This document shows positions 47,800 to 56,772 of a DNA stretch of 64,000 nt, piece by piece; position 1 is the first letter of the stretch; each line of letters opens with the position of its first letter. A program made the translations under genes and the position numbers. The DNA lies in NCBI GenBank assembly GCA_963706875.1, contig CAVPNW010000016.1, positions 62,001-126,000 of the forward strand. The letters are read 5' to 3'. The DNA is from Prado023 sp963706875 (lineage in GTDB: Bacteria; Actinomycetota; Actinomycetes; S36-B12; CAIYMF01). Under the pieces are notes generated by a model. The model had not been told where the DNA came from. It did not search any database and saw only the letters and a list, made by a program, of their open reading frames with translations.

Positions 47800-49071
47800 G
47801 TGAGTTCCGATCCCGCTGACGAGGCGTCCGCCGCCGCGACTGCAGGGACCCCGGCGGCCGGGATCTCGGTCCAGGGCACCGCCATCGTGGGCGTCGGGCT
47901 CGTGGTGTCGCAGATCATCGCGATGGCACAGATGCTCGTCGTCTCGCGGCTGCTCGGCCCCGAGCAGTTCGGGGCCTTCGGCGCGCTCGCCGTGATCCTG
48001 CTCCTGGGAAGCACTGCGATGGCCGCCACGCAGGTGGTCATCGCGCGGCACGTGGCCTCCGGGCGGTCGTCGGAGCACATCGGTGCGGGATCGGTGCTCC
48101 TTGTCGGCGCCCTCACCTGCGCCCTGACCGTTGCGCTGGCGCCGTTCATCAGCAGGGCCCTGAACCTGTCGGACGTCGTTGCCGTGGTCGTCGTCGGGGC
48201 CACCTTCATCCCGTTCACGGTCACCGGGGCCCAACTCGGGCTGCTGCAGGGCGCCGAACGCCACAAGCGCCTCGGCGCGCTGTACGTGGTCGCGACAGGC
48301 GCCCGGGTGGCCGGAGCGATCGTCGGCGCAGCTCTCGGGGGCACTGCGGACACGACCCTTGTGGGGCTGGCCGTCGGCGCAACCCTGGGGGCGGTCGCGG
48401 GGCAGTTCCTGCTCGTCGGCCAGCCGCCATGGGGCTCGAAGGAGGAGGGTCCGCGGGAGTTCCTCGTCGAGGTCGGTCACGCCGCCCACGCCCTGATCGC
48501 GCTCTACGCCCTGACCAACCTGGACGTCCTGCTCGCCCGAGCCCAGCTCCCCGCCTATGACGCGGGCCTGTATGCCGCCGGCGCCCTGATCGCCAGGGCC
48601 GTGTTCTTCCTGCCTCAGGCGGTCCTCGTGGCGGCCTTCCCGCGGATGGTTGCCGGCTCCCGAAACGCGCAGAAGCAGGCGATCATCGCCGTCGCCGGCC
48701 TGGGGTTGCTGTCGACGCTCGTGGTGGCGGCGCTGCCGAGGCTGATCGTGCGGATCATGTCCGGGACGCAGTACCTCACCGTGGCCCAGGACGCGTGGAT
48801 CTTCGCGCTCGCCGGCGCTGGTTTCGGGGTGGTCCAGGTGCTGCTGTACGCCCGGATGGCCCACCACGACCGTCGCGCGACGCTCCTGCTCTGGGGCGGG
48901 GTCGCGGCGCTCGCCGGGCTCGGGCTGTGGCTGGGCACCTCGATCCACGCCTTGGCCACCGTGGCCGCCTCGGTCGCGTGGGCGGTGGCCCTCGGCGGTC
49001 TCGTGTGGGCGCGGACGAGCCCCTCCGCCCGGCCCGACGCGGACGAGCCGATCGTCACCCCCGCCGCCTGA
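47800..49071 (+). CDS. Polysaccharide flippase/export-like membrane protein
   Basis: 423 residues with about twelve hydrophobic segments. The N-terminal stretch GLVVSQIIAMAQMLVVSRLLG and GPEQFGAFGAL are typical of Wzx/MurJ-like (MOP superfamily) lipid-oligosaccharide flippases. The substrate is unknown: no glycosyltransferase genes are near. GTG 47800 is 6 bases after GATGAT, a weak leaderless -10. A strong bidirectional hairpin follows the gene. Confidence 0.8.
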   Translation: MSSDPADEASAAATAGTPAAGISVQGTAIVGVGLVVSQIIAMAQMLVVSRLLGPEQFGAFGALAVILLLGSTAMAATQVVIARHVASGRSSEHIGAGSVLLVGALTCALTVALAPFISRALNLSDVVAVVVVGATFIPFTVTGAQLGLLQGAERHKRLGALYVVATGARVAGAIVGAALGGTADTTLVGLAVGATLGAVAGQFLLVGQPPWGSKEEGPREFLVEVGHAAHALIALYALTNLDVLLARAQLPAYDAGLYAAGALIARAVFFLPQAVLVAAFPRMVAGSRNAQKQAIIAVAGLGLLSTLVVAALPRLIVRIMSGTQYLTVAQDAWIFALAGAGFGVVQVLLYARMAHHDRRATLLLWGGVAALAGLGLWLGTSIHALATVAASVAWAVALGGLVWARTSPSARPDADEPIVTPAA

Positions 49072-49168
49072 GCCGACGCGGACCGGTTGCCGGGGGGCCG
49101 CGCCCGGCTGGCTCAGAGGGCTCGGGGGCGGCGGGCCCCACTGCCGTCCGCCGCCCCCCATTGACGCG

Positions 49169-49205
49169 GGACGGCCCCGGGACCGTGTGGGTCCCGGGGC
49201 CGTCC
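49169..49205. terminator. Strong hairpin between flippase and rpsA
   Basis: Perfect 16-bp arms (49169-49184 and 49190-49205) with a 5-base loop, followed by CGTTCGTTC. It lies between the convergent stops and would serve both genes. Confidence 0.85.
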
Positions 49206-49244
49206 GTTCGTTCAGCCAGCTAGTGCCGCCGAACCGTCAGCTGC

Positions 49245-50714
49245 TCACGCGCCGCCGGTCAGCTTCTCGCGCAGGGCCTGCAGGGCCTCGTCGGTGGCCA
49301 GGGTGCCAGCACCCTCGTCGGCCGCAGGGGCCTCGGAGCTGTAGGAGCCCACACCCTCGCCGGTCTCGAGAGCCGCATTCTGGTCGGCCGTCTTGGCCTC
49401 CTCGACCTGCTTCATGTGCTGCTCCCAGCGGGCGTGCGCCTCGGCGTACTGCGCCTCCCACTCGGAGCGCTGGTCCTCGAAGCCGACCTTCCACTCGCCG
49501 GTCTCGGGGTCGAAGCCCTCGGGACCGATGTACGCGCCAGCCTCGTCGTAGGACGGGGCCATGCCGTACAGGTAGGGGTCGAACTCCTCGGAGCCGGCAC
49601 CGGTCGTGTTCTCGTTGGCCTGCTTGAGGCTCAGCGAGATGCGGCGACGCTCGAGGTCGATGTCGATGACCTTGACGAAGATGTCGTCGTTGACGGTCAC
49701 GACCTGCTCGGGGATCTCCACGTGGCGCTCGGCCAGCTCGGAGATGTGCACCAGGCCCTCGATGCCCTCCTCGACGCGCACGAACGCGCCGAACGGGACG
49801 AGCTTGGTGACCTTGCCCGGCACGACCTGGCCCATCTGGTGGGTCCGGGCGAAGTGCTGCCACGGATCCTCCTGGGTCGCCTTGAGCGACAGCGAGACGC
49901 GCTCGCGGTCCATGTCGACGTCGAGCACCTCCACGGTGACCTCGTCGCCGACGGCCACGACCTCGCTCGGGTGGTCGATGTGCTTCCAGGACAGCTCGGA
50001 GACGTGCACCAGGCCGTCAACGCCGCCGAGGTCGACGAACGCGCCGAAGTTGACGATCGAGGACACCACGCCGTTGCGGATCTGGCCGCGCTGGAGCTGG
50101 TTGAGGAAGTTGGAGCGCACCTCGGACTGCGTCTGCTCGAGCCAGGCACGGCGGGACAGGACCACGTTGTTGCGGTTCTTGTCCAGCTCGATGATCTTGG
50201 CCTCGATCTCCTTGCCGACGTACGGCTGGAGGTCGCGGACGCGGCGCATCTCGACCAGCGACGCGGGCAGGAAGCCGCGCAGGCCGATGTCGAGGATCAG
50301 GCCGCCCTTGACGACCTCGATCACCTTGCCGGTGACGACGCCGTCCTCCTCCTTGATCTTCTCGATCGTGCCCCAGGCGCGCTCGTACTGGGCGCGCTTC
50401 TTGGACAGGATCAGACGACCCTCCTTGTCCTCCTTCTGGAGGACCAGGGCCTCGACGAGGTCGCCGACCGACACGATCTCGGACGGGTCCACGTCGTGCT
50501 TGATGGACAGCTCGCGGGAGGGGATGACGCCCTCAGTCTTGTAGCCGATATCGAGAAGGACCTCGTCACGGTCGACCTTGACGATGGTGCCCTCGACGAT
50601 GTCGCCGTCATCGAAGTTCTTGATGGTCGCGTCGATCGCGGCCAGGAAATCCTCGATGCTACCGATGTCGTTGATCGCGACCTGCGGTGCAGAGGTGGTG
50701 GGGGTGATGGTCAT
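49245..50714 (-). CDS. rpsA: 30S ribosomal protein S1
   Basis: 489 residues with four S1 RNA-binding domains at about 36-105, 123-190, 208-276 and 294-363, the last two being most conserved (FGAFVDLGGVDGLVHVSELSW, given as VDLGGVDGLVHVSEL, and PFGAFVRVEEGIEGLVHIS). The C-terminal 110 residues are acidic and of low conservation, as in other actinobacterial S1 proteins. It helps mRNA binding, although leaderless mRNAs, common here, need it less. A 9-bp hairpin precedes the gene. Confidence 0.95.
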   Translation of the reverse strand: MTITPTTSAPQVAINDIGSIEDFLAAIDATIKNFDDGDIVEGTIVKVDRDEVLLDIGYKTEGVIPSRELSIKHDVDPSEIVSVGDLVEALVLQKEDKEGRLILSKKRAQYERAWGTIEKIKEEDGVVTGKVIEVVKGGLILDIGLRGFLPASLVEMRRVRDLQPYVGKEIEAKIIELDKNRNNVVLSRRAWLEQTQSEVRSNFLNQLQRGQIRNGVVSSIVNFGAFVDLGGVDGLVHVSELSWKHIDHPSEVVAVGDEVTVEVLDVDMDRERVSLSLKATQEDPWQHFARTHQMGQVVPGKVTKLVPFGAFVRVEEGIEGLVHISELAERHVEIPEQVVTVNDDIFVKVIDIDLERRRISLSLKQANENTTGAGSEEFDPYLYGMAPSYDEAGAYIGPEGFDPETGEWKVGFEDQRSEWEAQYAEAHARWEQHMKQVEEAKTADQNAALETGEGVGSYSSEAPAADEGAGTLATDEALQALREKLTGGA

Positions 50715-50767
50715 GGAGTGGTTCTGCTCCGGTGGATAGATGTCGATGTCACGTGCACGGGCCAGTG

Positions 50768-50793
50768 TTCACCGGCGTTCCTTGGCCGGTGAA
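50768..50793. promoter_or_regulatory. Stem-loop upstream of rpsA
   Basis: TTCACCGGC (50768-50776) and GCCGGTGAA (50785-50793) form a 9-bp stem with an 8-base loop, 54 bases from the rpsA start. It would lie in the rpsA leader if transcription begins further upstream. S1 autoregulation through its leader is known in E. coli; whether this structure does so is inference. Confidence 0.4.
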
Positions 50794-50880
50794 GTTGTGA
50801 CCGGTGGGGACGACATGAACGCGCGCGCCTACTACGTCTGAGACGCTGCAGGCCCGTAACGCCCTGACAGGATACCGCAC

Positions 50881-51928
50881 GTGATCTCGAAGCTGCCACG
50901 ACCGGACGAATGGGACGAACCGGACACGCCGGACGCGACGATCGGCGCCGGGTGGACCGAGGAGGGGTCGGCGGGGCGGTCCGGGATCGACGCCGACGAG
51001 GTCGACCGGGCGTCTCGCACCTACTGGGAGGCCGAGGCGGACGCATACCAGGCCGAGCACGGGGAGTTCCTTCGGGGGCGCCCCGCCGCCGACGCTGCCG
51101 TCGACCCACCGAGTGTCATGGATTCGGTCGATGAAGTGAACGGAATCCATGACGCTTCGAAGGGGGTCGCTGACTCGGGTGAGGGTGGCGGCGCGGGAGG
51201 GGTCGCGGGAGGGCGCTGAGGACAGCGGCGGGGGCTTCGTCTGGGGGCCGGAGGGGCTGACCGAGGCCGAGGCGGGGCTGCTCGGACCGGTGGAGGCCCT
51301 GGCGGGGCGTCGGGTGCTCGAAGTGGGTTGCGGGGCAGCGCAGTGCTCACGCTGGCTGGCGGAGCGGGGGGTCCACGCCGTCGGGATCGACATCGCGGTG
51401 GCCCAACTCCGCCACGCACGCCGGTCCGGAGCGCCGGCGCACGTGGTCGCCGCCACGGCCACTGCACTGCCTTTCCGGGACTCGACCTTCGACGTGGCGT
51501 TCGCCTCGTATGGGGCGATCCAGTTCGTGGGCGACCTCCCGATGCTGTTCCGCGAGGTCCGGCGCGTCCTGCGACCCGGTGGGCGGTGGGTGTTCTCGGT
51601 GACGCACCCGATCCGGTGGGCGTTCCCGGACGACCCGGGTCCGGCCGGGCTCTCGGTGTCCGGCTCCTACTTCGACCGCACCCCGTACGTGGAGCGGGAT
51701 GGGACGGGTGCAGCGGTGTACGCCGAGTTCCACCGGACGATCGGGGACTACGTGACCGCCCTGGTCGGAGCCGGCTTCACCATCGAGACGATGGTCGAGC
51801 CCGAGTGGCCGGACTGGAACGACGCCACCTGGGGCGGCTGGAGCCCCCTGCGCGGAACGCATCTGCCCGGCACCCTGATCATCGGGTGCCGGGCAGATGG
51901 TGGTGCTGGCGCAAGGCCTCCGGGCTAG
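50881..51928 (+). CDS. SAM-dependent methyltransferase with inserted palindrome and frameshift
   Basis: Class I methyltransferase. The N-terminus (RASRTYWEAEADAYQAEHGEFL) is given in part as YWEAEADAYQAEHGEFL; after a break the protein resumes at FVWGPEGLTEAEAGLLG, with the SAM motif VLEVGCGAAQCSRWLA and the acidic VGIDIA loop. Between the halves, about 51085-51215 hold extra sequence, including a 39-bp palindrome. The halves are in different frames (stop at 51137 in the second frame, 51217 in the first), so one base is extra in 51140-51219. The substrate is unknown. It may be a broken gene, or intact if the extra base is an error. Confidence 0.75.
51115..51153. repeat. Palindromic repeat element, copy 2, inside the methyltransferase gene
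   Basis: Perfect 11-bp arms (51115-51125 and 51143-51153) around 17 bases. It aligns without gaps to the 39 bases at 32147-32185 with 30 identities. Here it interrupts coding sequence. Confidence 0.8.
51861..51898. terminator. Stem-loop within the methyltransferase 3' end
   Basis: Perfect 15-bp arms (51861-51875 and 51884-51898) with an 8-base loop. It lies in the last 70 coding bases and faces the stop of the surface-protein gene, so it can terminate both convergent transcripts. Confidence 0.7.
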
Positions 51929-54475
51929 CCGGCGACCTTCCTTGACGCGGCGAACGCCGCGCCGCCGGCGCCGGCGATGAGCAGCGCGCCGAGGCCGTAC
52001 TTCAGCGCGTTGTTCTCGGTGTCCGCCGCGACCCCGGCCACGTACATCTTGTACGCCGCCGTCGTCACGACGTCGGTGCCCTCCGCGGGTCCGAACGGGA
52101 TGGCCACGCCCTCCAGCCCTGCCTGCTGGGCCGCCTCGAGCATCGCGACCCGCTTGGCGTAGTCGAGCTGCGCCTCCTTGCCGGTCTTCGCCAGCTCGTC
52201 AGCACCCTCCTTCTTCAACCGTCCAGCGCCTTCCTCGATCTGGGCGCCACCCGGCTCAGCCTGGGCCAAGCCATCGGCCAGGGTCCCAGAGCCATCCGCT
52301 GCAGCACCTAGACCCGCAGCGAGCTGGTCAGCACCGTCGGCAACCTGAGACGCACCGTCGTCGAGCTGCGCCACGCCACTGGCGAGGGTCGGCACCTTCG
52401 CATTGAGCGTCTCGGTGCCCTCAGCCAGGGTCTCGGTCCCATCAGCCAGTTGCGACGCACCGACGCGAGCGCCGCGGACCCAGCCGTCAGTGCTGCCGAC
52501 GCGCAGGTGAGCGACTTGGTCGGATCACACCCCTTGGCGGCCGGGGAGGTGCCGATGCCGGCGAGCAAGGTCTGCTCGATCGAAGCAGTGAGCGCAGCTC
52601 ACGAGCTGGGGAATCCCATCCCTGACCAAGGTCAGCGCCTGCGCATAGCCACAGCTGTCGCGGTTGCCGGGCGCTGCCTTCGGGATCGCAGGGCGTGTTG
52701 TAGAGCGCCTTCTTGGATCCCGCTTGATCCCGCAGCGATGACGGCGCAGCCCGTTGGGACATTCGTCTGATCGCCATCGAGTCTTCGCGACCACGGCGTT
52801 TAGACGCACCAGCGCGGAAGCCGGTGCACAGCCTGTGCAAAGAGCGTAGCCTTGGTGATCGGTCCCGGGAGGGTGCAGGTGGGCGGACCGTTGATGCACT
52901 TCGCACACTTCCTGCTGGAGCGGACGCCTGATCAGGCGGTGACAGTAGTGCGGCCAGGCCATCCGAGGATCGCTGACAAGCCCATCGAGATCCGGTCTTC
53001 GCACCGAGGAGTTGGCTGGCGACCAGCGCATTGGCATCGGCTGACACCGCACTTCGTCGGCGTCCCACCCGGTCAGCGCGACGGCGCAGTCCGTCGTCCT
53101 GGGTACCGGCGGGCGAACGCAGCCACCACCATGTGTTCAGCCGCCTGAGAGAGCGTTGCCGTGGACTGTGTCCGTCGGGACGCCAATCCCAGCGATGAAC
53201 TTCGTGAGGGTGCCCGAGCAGGGTCTGGTAGTCCACATTGGACTTCAACTGCTCCTGCACCGTAGCGGGTAGCGCGTCAACGGACTGGCTTAGACGTGTT
53301 GAGGCCGCCGTTCAGCGACGCGATCCCTGCTGCCAAGGCTCGCGTTGCCGTCCGCACCGTTTCTGGCGCCGCCGTTGAGCTTCTGGCGCGCCGGCGTTGA
53401 GGTCCGACACGCCCTCCTCCAGCGCCGGGACGTTGCTGTTCAGCTGGTTCAGGCCGTCGGACACCTGGTTGGCGCCGTCAGCGAGTGCTGCCGAGCCCGG
53501 GGCGGCCGTGTTGACCAACCCGTCGCTCAACTGGCTGGCACCTGCCGACAACTGACCCAGGCCCGCGACGAGCTTGCCCGCGCCGTCCTGGAGCTTGAGC
53601 AGGTTCTCGCCGATCTGGTCGCCGGCACCGAAGATCGACGCACCGGTCGCGGCGCCGCCCTTGAGGGCCTCGGTCGTGCCGGAGATCGTGCTGTTGTCGA
53701 ACGGCACGAGCGGCAGGAACGAGAACTCCGCTGCCGGCATCTGGCCGTTGGTGATCCGCGACTGGTAGCCGACCTTCACCTCTGCCGACCCAAGAGGCGG
53801 GAACAGCAAGAAGGTGTACCCGAGTTGGGTCTCGTTCTGGCCGTTGCCCGCAACGGTTGCGCCGGGTGCGGTGATCTCGTTGAAGCCCTGGGGCAACACG
53901 ACGTCGAGAGAACCAGCGAAAGGATCGGCCATCTCGACGTCCTCGGTGACCTCTTTGCCCTCGACGTCGGCGAACGTCACGGGCTCCGTGCGCGCCGTGG
54001 TGTTGCGCACCGTGTACTCCACATCGAGCACGCCACTGGCGCCGACCACGTCCTCGGGCGCGATCTCCGCGCCGTCGAGCATGACCTTGACCGAGACCTC
54101 CATCGGGGCGATGTCGGCATCGGTCACGGTGCGCTGCTCAACGCCGCCACCGTCGGCGACCGTGAGCTCGACGACCATCGACTCGCCCTCCATGGGGAAC
54201 GCACCGAAGGCATTGAGGTTGCGGTTGCTCGTCGACCCGACCGGCACGGTCACGGTCTTGGTGCCGTTGCCGACCGCCGAGATCTGGGTGTACATCGTGC
54301 TGTTGGTGACCTCACCGGTCGCTGTCGCGGCCTGCCGCACGGTCTTGCGCACGACCGCCTGGACGTCACCGGAGTCCTCGGTGCCAACGGCCGCGGCCCC
54401 TGGCCCGGCGGCCCCTGCCACGAGCAGCACGCCTGCGGTTCCGGCAATGACGCGCATCACGTTCTTGATGGACAT
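51925..54475 (-). pseudogene. Secreted coiled-coil repeat protein (YhgE/Pip-like), multiply frameshifted
   Basis: The N-terminal 360 residues are intact: a signal peptide (VIAGTAGVLLVAGAAGPGAA), a beta-rich domain, then Leu/Gly heptad-like repeats (KLVAGLGQLSAGASQLSDGL). The C-terminal 156 residues are intact too: more repeats (ADGADQLAAGL), a basic coiled coil and a final membrane segment (YGLGALLIAGAGGAAFAA). Between about 53410 and 52440 the same protein can be followed only by hopping among frames: QKLNGGA, ALAAGIASLNGG, SVDALPATVQEQLKSN, KFIAGIGVPTD, AVALTGWDADEV, LVASQLLGAKTG, LLAGIGTSPAAKGCDPTKSL. This needs ten or more single-base changes. The repeats resemble those of YhgE/Pip-type surface proteins. 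It overlaps its upstream membrane partner (TGATG). Confidence 0.8.
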
Positions 54476-55020
54476 CAGATCTCACTCCCCACGGTCTCAA
54501 GCTCCTGCGGTGCCGGCTCAGCCTTCTCGGACTCATCCGGGAAGACCAGGTCGATCACGGCAGCAGTCAGGTAGCCGATGCCGAAGACGACCAGGAACCG
54601 GCCGAGGGTCTGCACCGACGTGGTCAGGAACTCGGGCACATCGGCGTTGAAGATGTAGTCGTACGCGCCGACGAAGGCGCCGACACCCAGCAGGACCGAC
54701 CACAGCGGCATCCGGCCGAAGGACAGGGCCGCAGCCGCCGTCGCCAGGGCGAGGGTGAGGGCTGCGGTGATCGCCACGCCACTGCTGGCCGATGGCATGA
54801 ACCCGGCGTTGACGGCGTAGCCCACGAGGGCCAGCAGGACTCCGACGAGGAACCCGGCCAGCCGGCCCAGCTTGCGCCCGCCCGGGGCGAGGGCGAGCAC
54901 GCCACCGACAGCGACTCCCAGAAGCGGGTTCGGCAACCCGAGGTTCAGGGCATCGCCCAGGTACACGGCGAGCGCGGCGACGATAGCCAGCGCCAGACCG
55001 CCGAAAACGGTCCTCTTCAT
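54475..55020 (-). CDS. Small integral membrane protein
   Basis: 181 residues, not assigned to a family. About five or six hydrophobic segments cover most of it (for example LAGFLVGVLLALVGYAVNAG and FLVVFGIGYLTAAVIDLVF), and the C-terminus is short and acidic (DESEKAEPAPQELE). ATG 55020 has GGAGGA 5 bases upstream. The stop overlaps the start of the coiled-coil surface protein, so the two are co-translated and probably act together at the membrane (inference). Confidence 0.8.
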   Translation of the reverse strand: MKRTVFGGLALAIVAALAVYLGDALNLGLPNPLLGVAVGGVLALAPGGRKLGRLAGFLVGVLLALVGYAVNAGFMPSASSGVAITAALTLALATAAAALSFGRMPLWSVLLGVGAFVGAYDYIFNADVPEFLTTSVQTLGRFLVVFGIGYLTAAVIDLVFPDESEKAEPAPQELETVGSEI

Positions 55021-55151
55021 CAGTCCTCCATCACACGTAGCCCTCGGGTGCCATCACCCAAGAGGGGGTGAACCACGTCACACACCGTGAGTTAACCAAA
55101 ACGAAACACGGGATGCCCCTCGGGGGATCGTCTCGTTAGGGTGAATTTGGA
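55021..55151. other. Gap upstream of the membrane protein gene
   Basis: 131 bases, less GC-rich than its surroundings (AACCAAAACGAAACACG near 55095). It holds a small hairpin, CCCCTCGGGGG at about 55115-55126, likely ending the lipoprotein hydrolase transcript's neighbour, and presumably the promoter for the membrane protein gene. No gene seen. Confidence 0.4.
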
Positions 55152-56660
55152 TCAGTTTGTTTCGGTGGTGGGGCTCTGGGGCCACTCGGGCAGCGTGCTC
55201 GGCCCCGCGAATCCGCTCGGCACCCCGAAGGCCAGGGTGTTGCCCGCCCAGGTCGGGAAGCGACCGAGGCGAACCCAGTCGTCGAGGATCCGCACGGCAC
55301 CCACCAGGGACGTGCCGGTGAAGCTGCAATGGCCGGCGCCGAAGGGAGCCACGCCGTCCGCCGGATAGGGCGTCGGTGGGTTCGACACGTTGATGTTCAA
55401 CCACCGGATGTCCTGGCCGCTGGCCTTCGCCGCGGCCTGGCCGTAGAGCGTCTCGTTCGCCAGGATCGCCACCGGGTCGACGGCCGTGTGCAGGGTGAGG
55501 TTGGGCTTGGTCAGCTTGGCGGGCGGCGGGTACTGGGCGTCGGCCGCGGTTCGTGCGGCCGCATCGGCCTCCACCGCCGGAAGGGCGGCCATCTGCTGCA
55601 GCAGGGCCAGGGTCGCACCCTCGGTCCCCGCCATCGCGTCGATCAGCGCCGCCTCGTCGGCCGTGACCCGGGCGCCGTAGTTCACGCCCACGTTGGTGCT
55701 CGGATTGCCGCCCACCTGCTCCTCGACCCGGAAGCGCTCGAGAGTGGTCCGGGCCAGGACGCGGCTCAGGTTCTCGACGATCGCGACGCGCTGCTGGTCG
55801 AGGGTCGTCCCCTCGGCGGTGCGCGTCTGGGTGGGGATCTCCGCGGCTGCGGCGATCACCTGCAGCTTCGTCAGGCCCTCGCCCAGCGGGTCCTCGGCCG
55901 CGGCGATCACGGCCTTCATCGCCCGCTCGTACTCCTTGCGCGCCTGCTTGACCGACGTGTATCCCGTCAGCTTCAGGTCCGGCTCCAGGAGGCCCTTCAC
56001 GCCGACTGCTGCGTCGAGGGCGAGGTCCATGTTCGGGTTCAGGCCGGCAAGCAGCCCGCACATCGACGCCGATCCGGAGACCCAGTCGTTGGCCTCCCCG
56101 GACCGCAGGGCCGCCAGTCCGCCGAGCGACTGGCCCCACGTGTAGATGCGGTTGGGCACCCCGACATTGGTGACGAACGCCTCGCGGACGGCGGTGAAGG
56201 ACTCGATCGCGTCGTCGATCGCCCATCCGCCGGTCGGCGAGCCCGCGCCGGCCAGCGCGTACCCCTGCTCCAGCAGTTCGTCGGCCACCGCCTCGACACC
56301 CGACGCCACACCGGGCGCGGCCTCGGCGATCGGCTCGAACGCCGGTCCATCGGCCGCGACCGGATCGATCATGCGCAGTCCGTGGCTGTAGATCAGCAGC
56401 GAGCCGTTCCAGGTCTCCGGCAGCCGGATGTCGTACGGGGTCCCGTCGATCTGGCCGGTGCAGGCGAACCCACCAGCGCCGCACGCCGTGAAGGCCACGT
56501 CCGTCGACTGGTCCTTGGGATCCCCAGTCGGGAGCCCCGATCCGGACGCCGACCCCGAGGCCGCCGCGCCAGGGGCGTCGTCGGAGCCCGTGCATCCGGT
56601 CAGCACGAGGCCAAGGGCGAGGAGGGGGGCGACAATCCGGACACTATGCACGCGCGGCAT
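55152..56660 (-). CDS. Secreted lipoprotein of the alpha/beta hydrolase fold (paralogue A)
   Basis: 502 residues. A lipobox (LGLVLTGC, Cys near 22) predicts a lipoprotein anchored outside the membrane. The hydrolase fold shows in NGSLLIYSHGLR, GYALAGAGSPTGGWAI, the nucleophile elbow YTWGQSLGG (GxSxG) and a late HTAVDPVAI; GAGHCSFTG near the C-terminus offers the catalytic histidine. Substrate unknown; an esterase or peptidase acting on wall or medium is possible. I start at ATG 56660 (MPRVHSVRIV), just ahead of the signal peptide. It is about one-third identical by eye to the next gene. Confidence 0.85.
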   Translation of the reverse strand: MPRVHSVRIVAPLLALGLVLTGCTGSDDAPGAAASGSASGSGLPTGDPKDQSTDVAFTACGAGGFACTGQIDGTPYDIRLPETWNGSLLIYSHGLRMIDPVAADGPAFEPIAEAAPGVASGVEAVADELLEQGYALAGAGSPTGGWAIDDAIESFTAVREAFVTNVGVPNRIYTWGQSLGGLAALRSGEANDWVSGSASMCGLLAGLNPNMDLALDAAVGVKGLLEPDLKLTGYTSVKQARKEYERAMKAVIAAAEDPLGEGLTKLQVIAAAAEIPTQTRTAEGTTLDQQRVAIVENLSRVLARTTLERFRVEEQVGGNPSTNVGVNYGARVTADEAALIDAMAGTEGATLALLQQMAALPAVEADAAARTAADAQYPPPAKLTKPNLTLHTAVDPVAILANETLYGQAAAKASGQDIRWLNINVSNPPTPYPADGVAPFGAGHCSFTGTSLVGAVRILDDWVRLGRFPTWAGNTLAFGVPSGFAGPSTLPEWPQSPTTETN

Positions 56661-56677
56661 CCTCGCACAGCGCCGCC

Positions 56678-56729
56678 GTGATCCATGCAGGTTGTTGCCT
56701 CTAGAGGAGCAACAACCTGCATGGATCAC
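56678..56729. repeat. Palindrome with 21-bp perfect arms
   Basis: Arms 56678-56698 and 56709-56729 match perfectly around the 10-base loop CTCTAGAGGA; with one bulge the pairing extends outward by about five bases. It lies between the two lipoprotein hydrolase genes, downstream of one and just upstream of the other. It shares the word ATCCATG with the two 39-bp elements but not their overall sequence. Confidence 0.8.
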
Positions 56730-56772
56730 CGGCGGGGATCGTGGGGCGCGGCTGGACGCCGCCTCTCGCCCG

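Noticed and set aside
50768..50793. Riboswitch ahead of rpsA
   Set aside because: Only one short stem is visible and no known riboswitch core; kept merely as a stem-loop.
50815..50841. Tiny open frame MNARAYYV upstream of the methyltransferase gene
   Set aside because: It has a start, weak purines upstream and a stop, but eight codons occur by chance. No attenuator-like structure or codon run supports a leader peptide.
52440..53410. Insertion sequence interrupting the surface-protein gene
   Set aside because: Considered first because both ends of the gene are clean. Frame-by-frame reading recovers the same protein across the interval, and no transposase, terminal inverted repeats or target duplication is seen.
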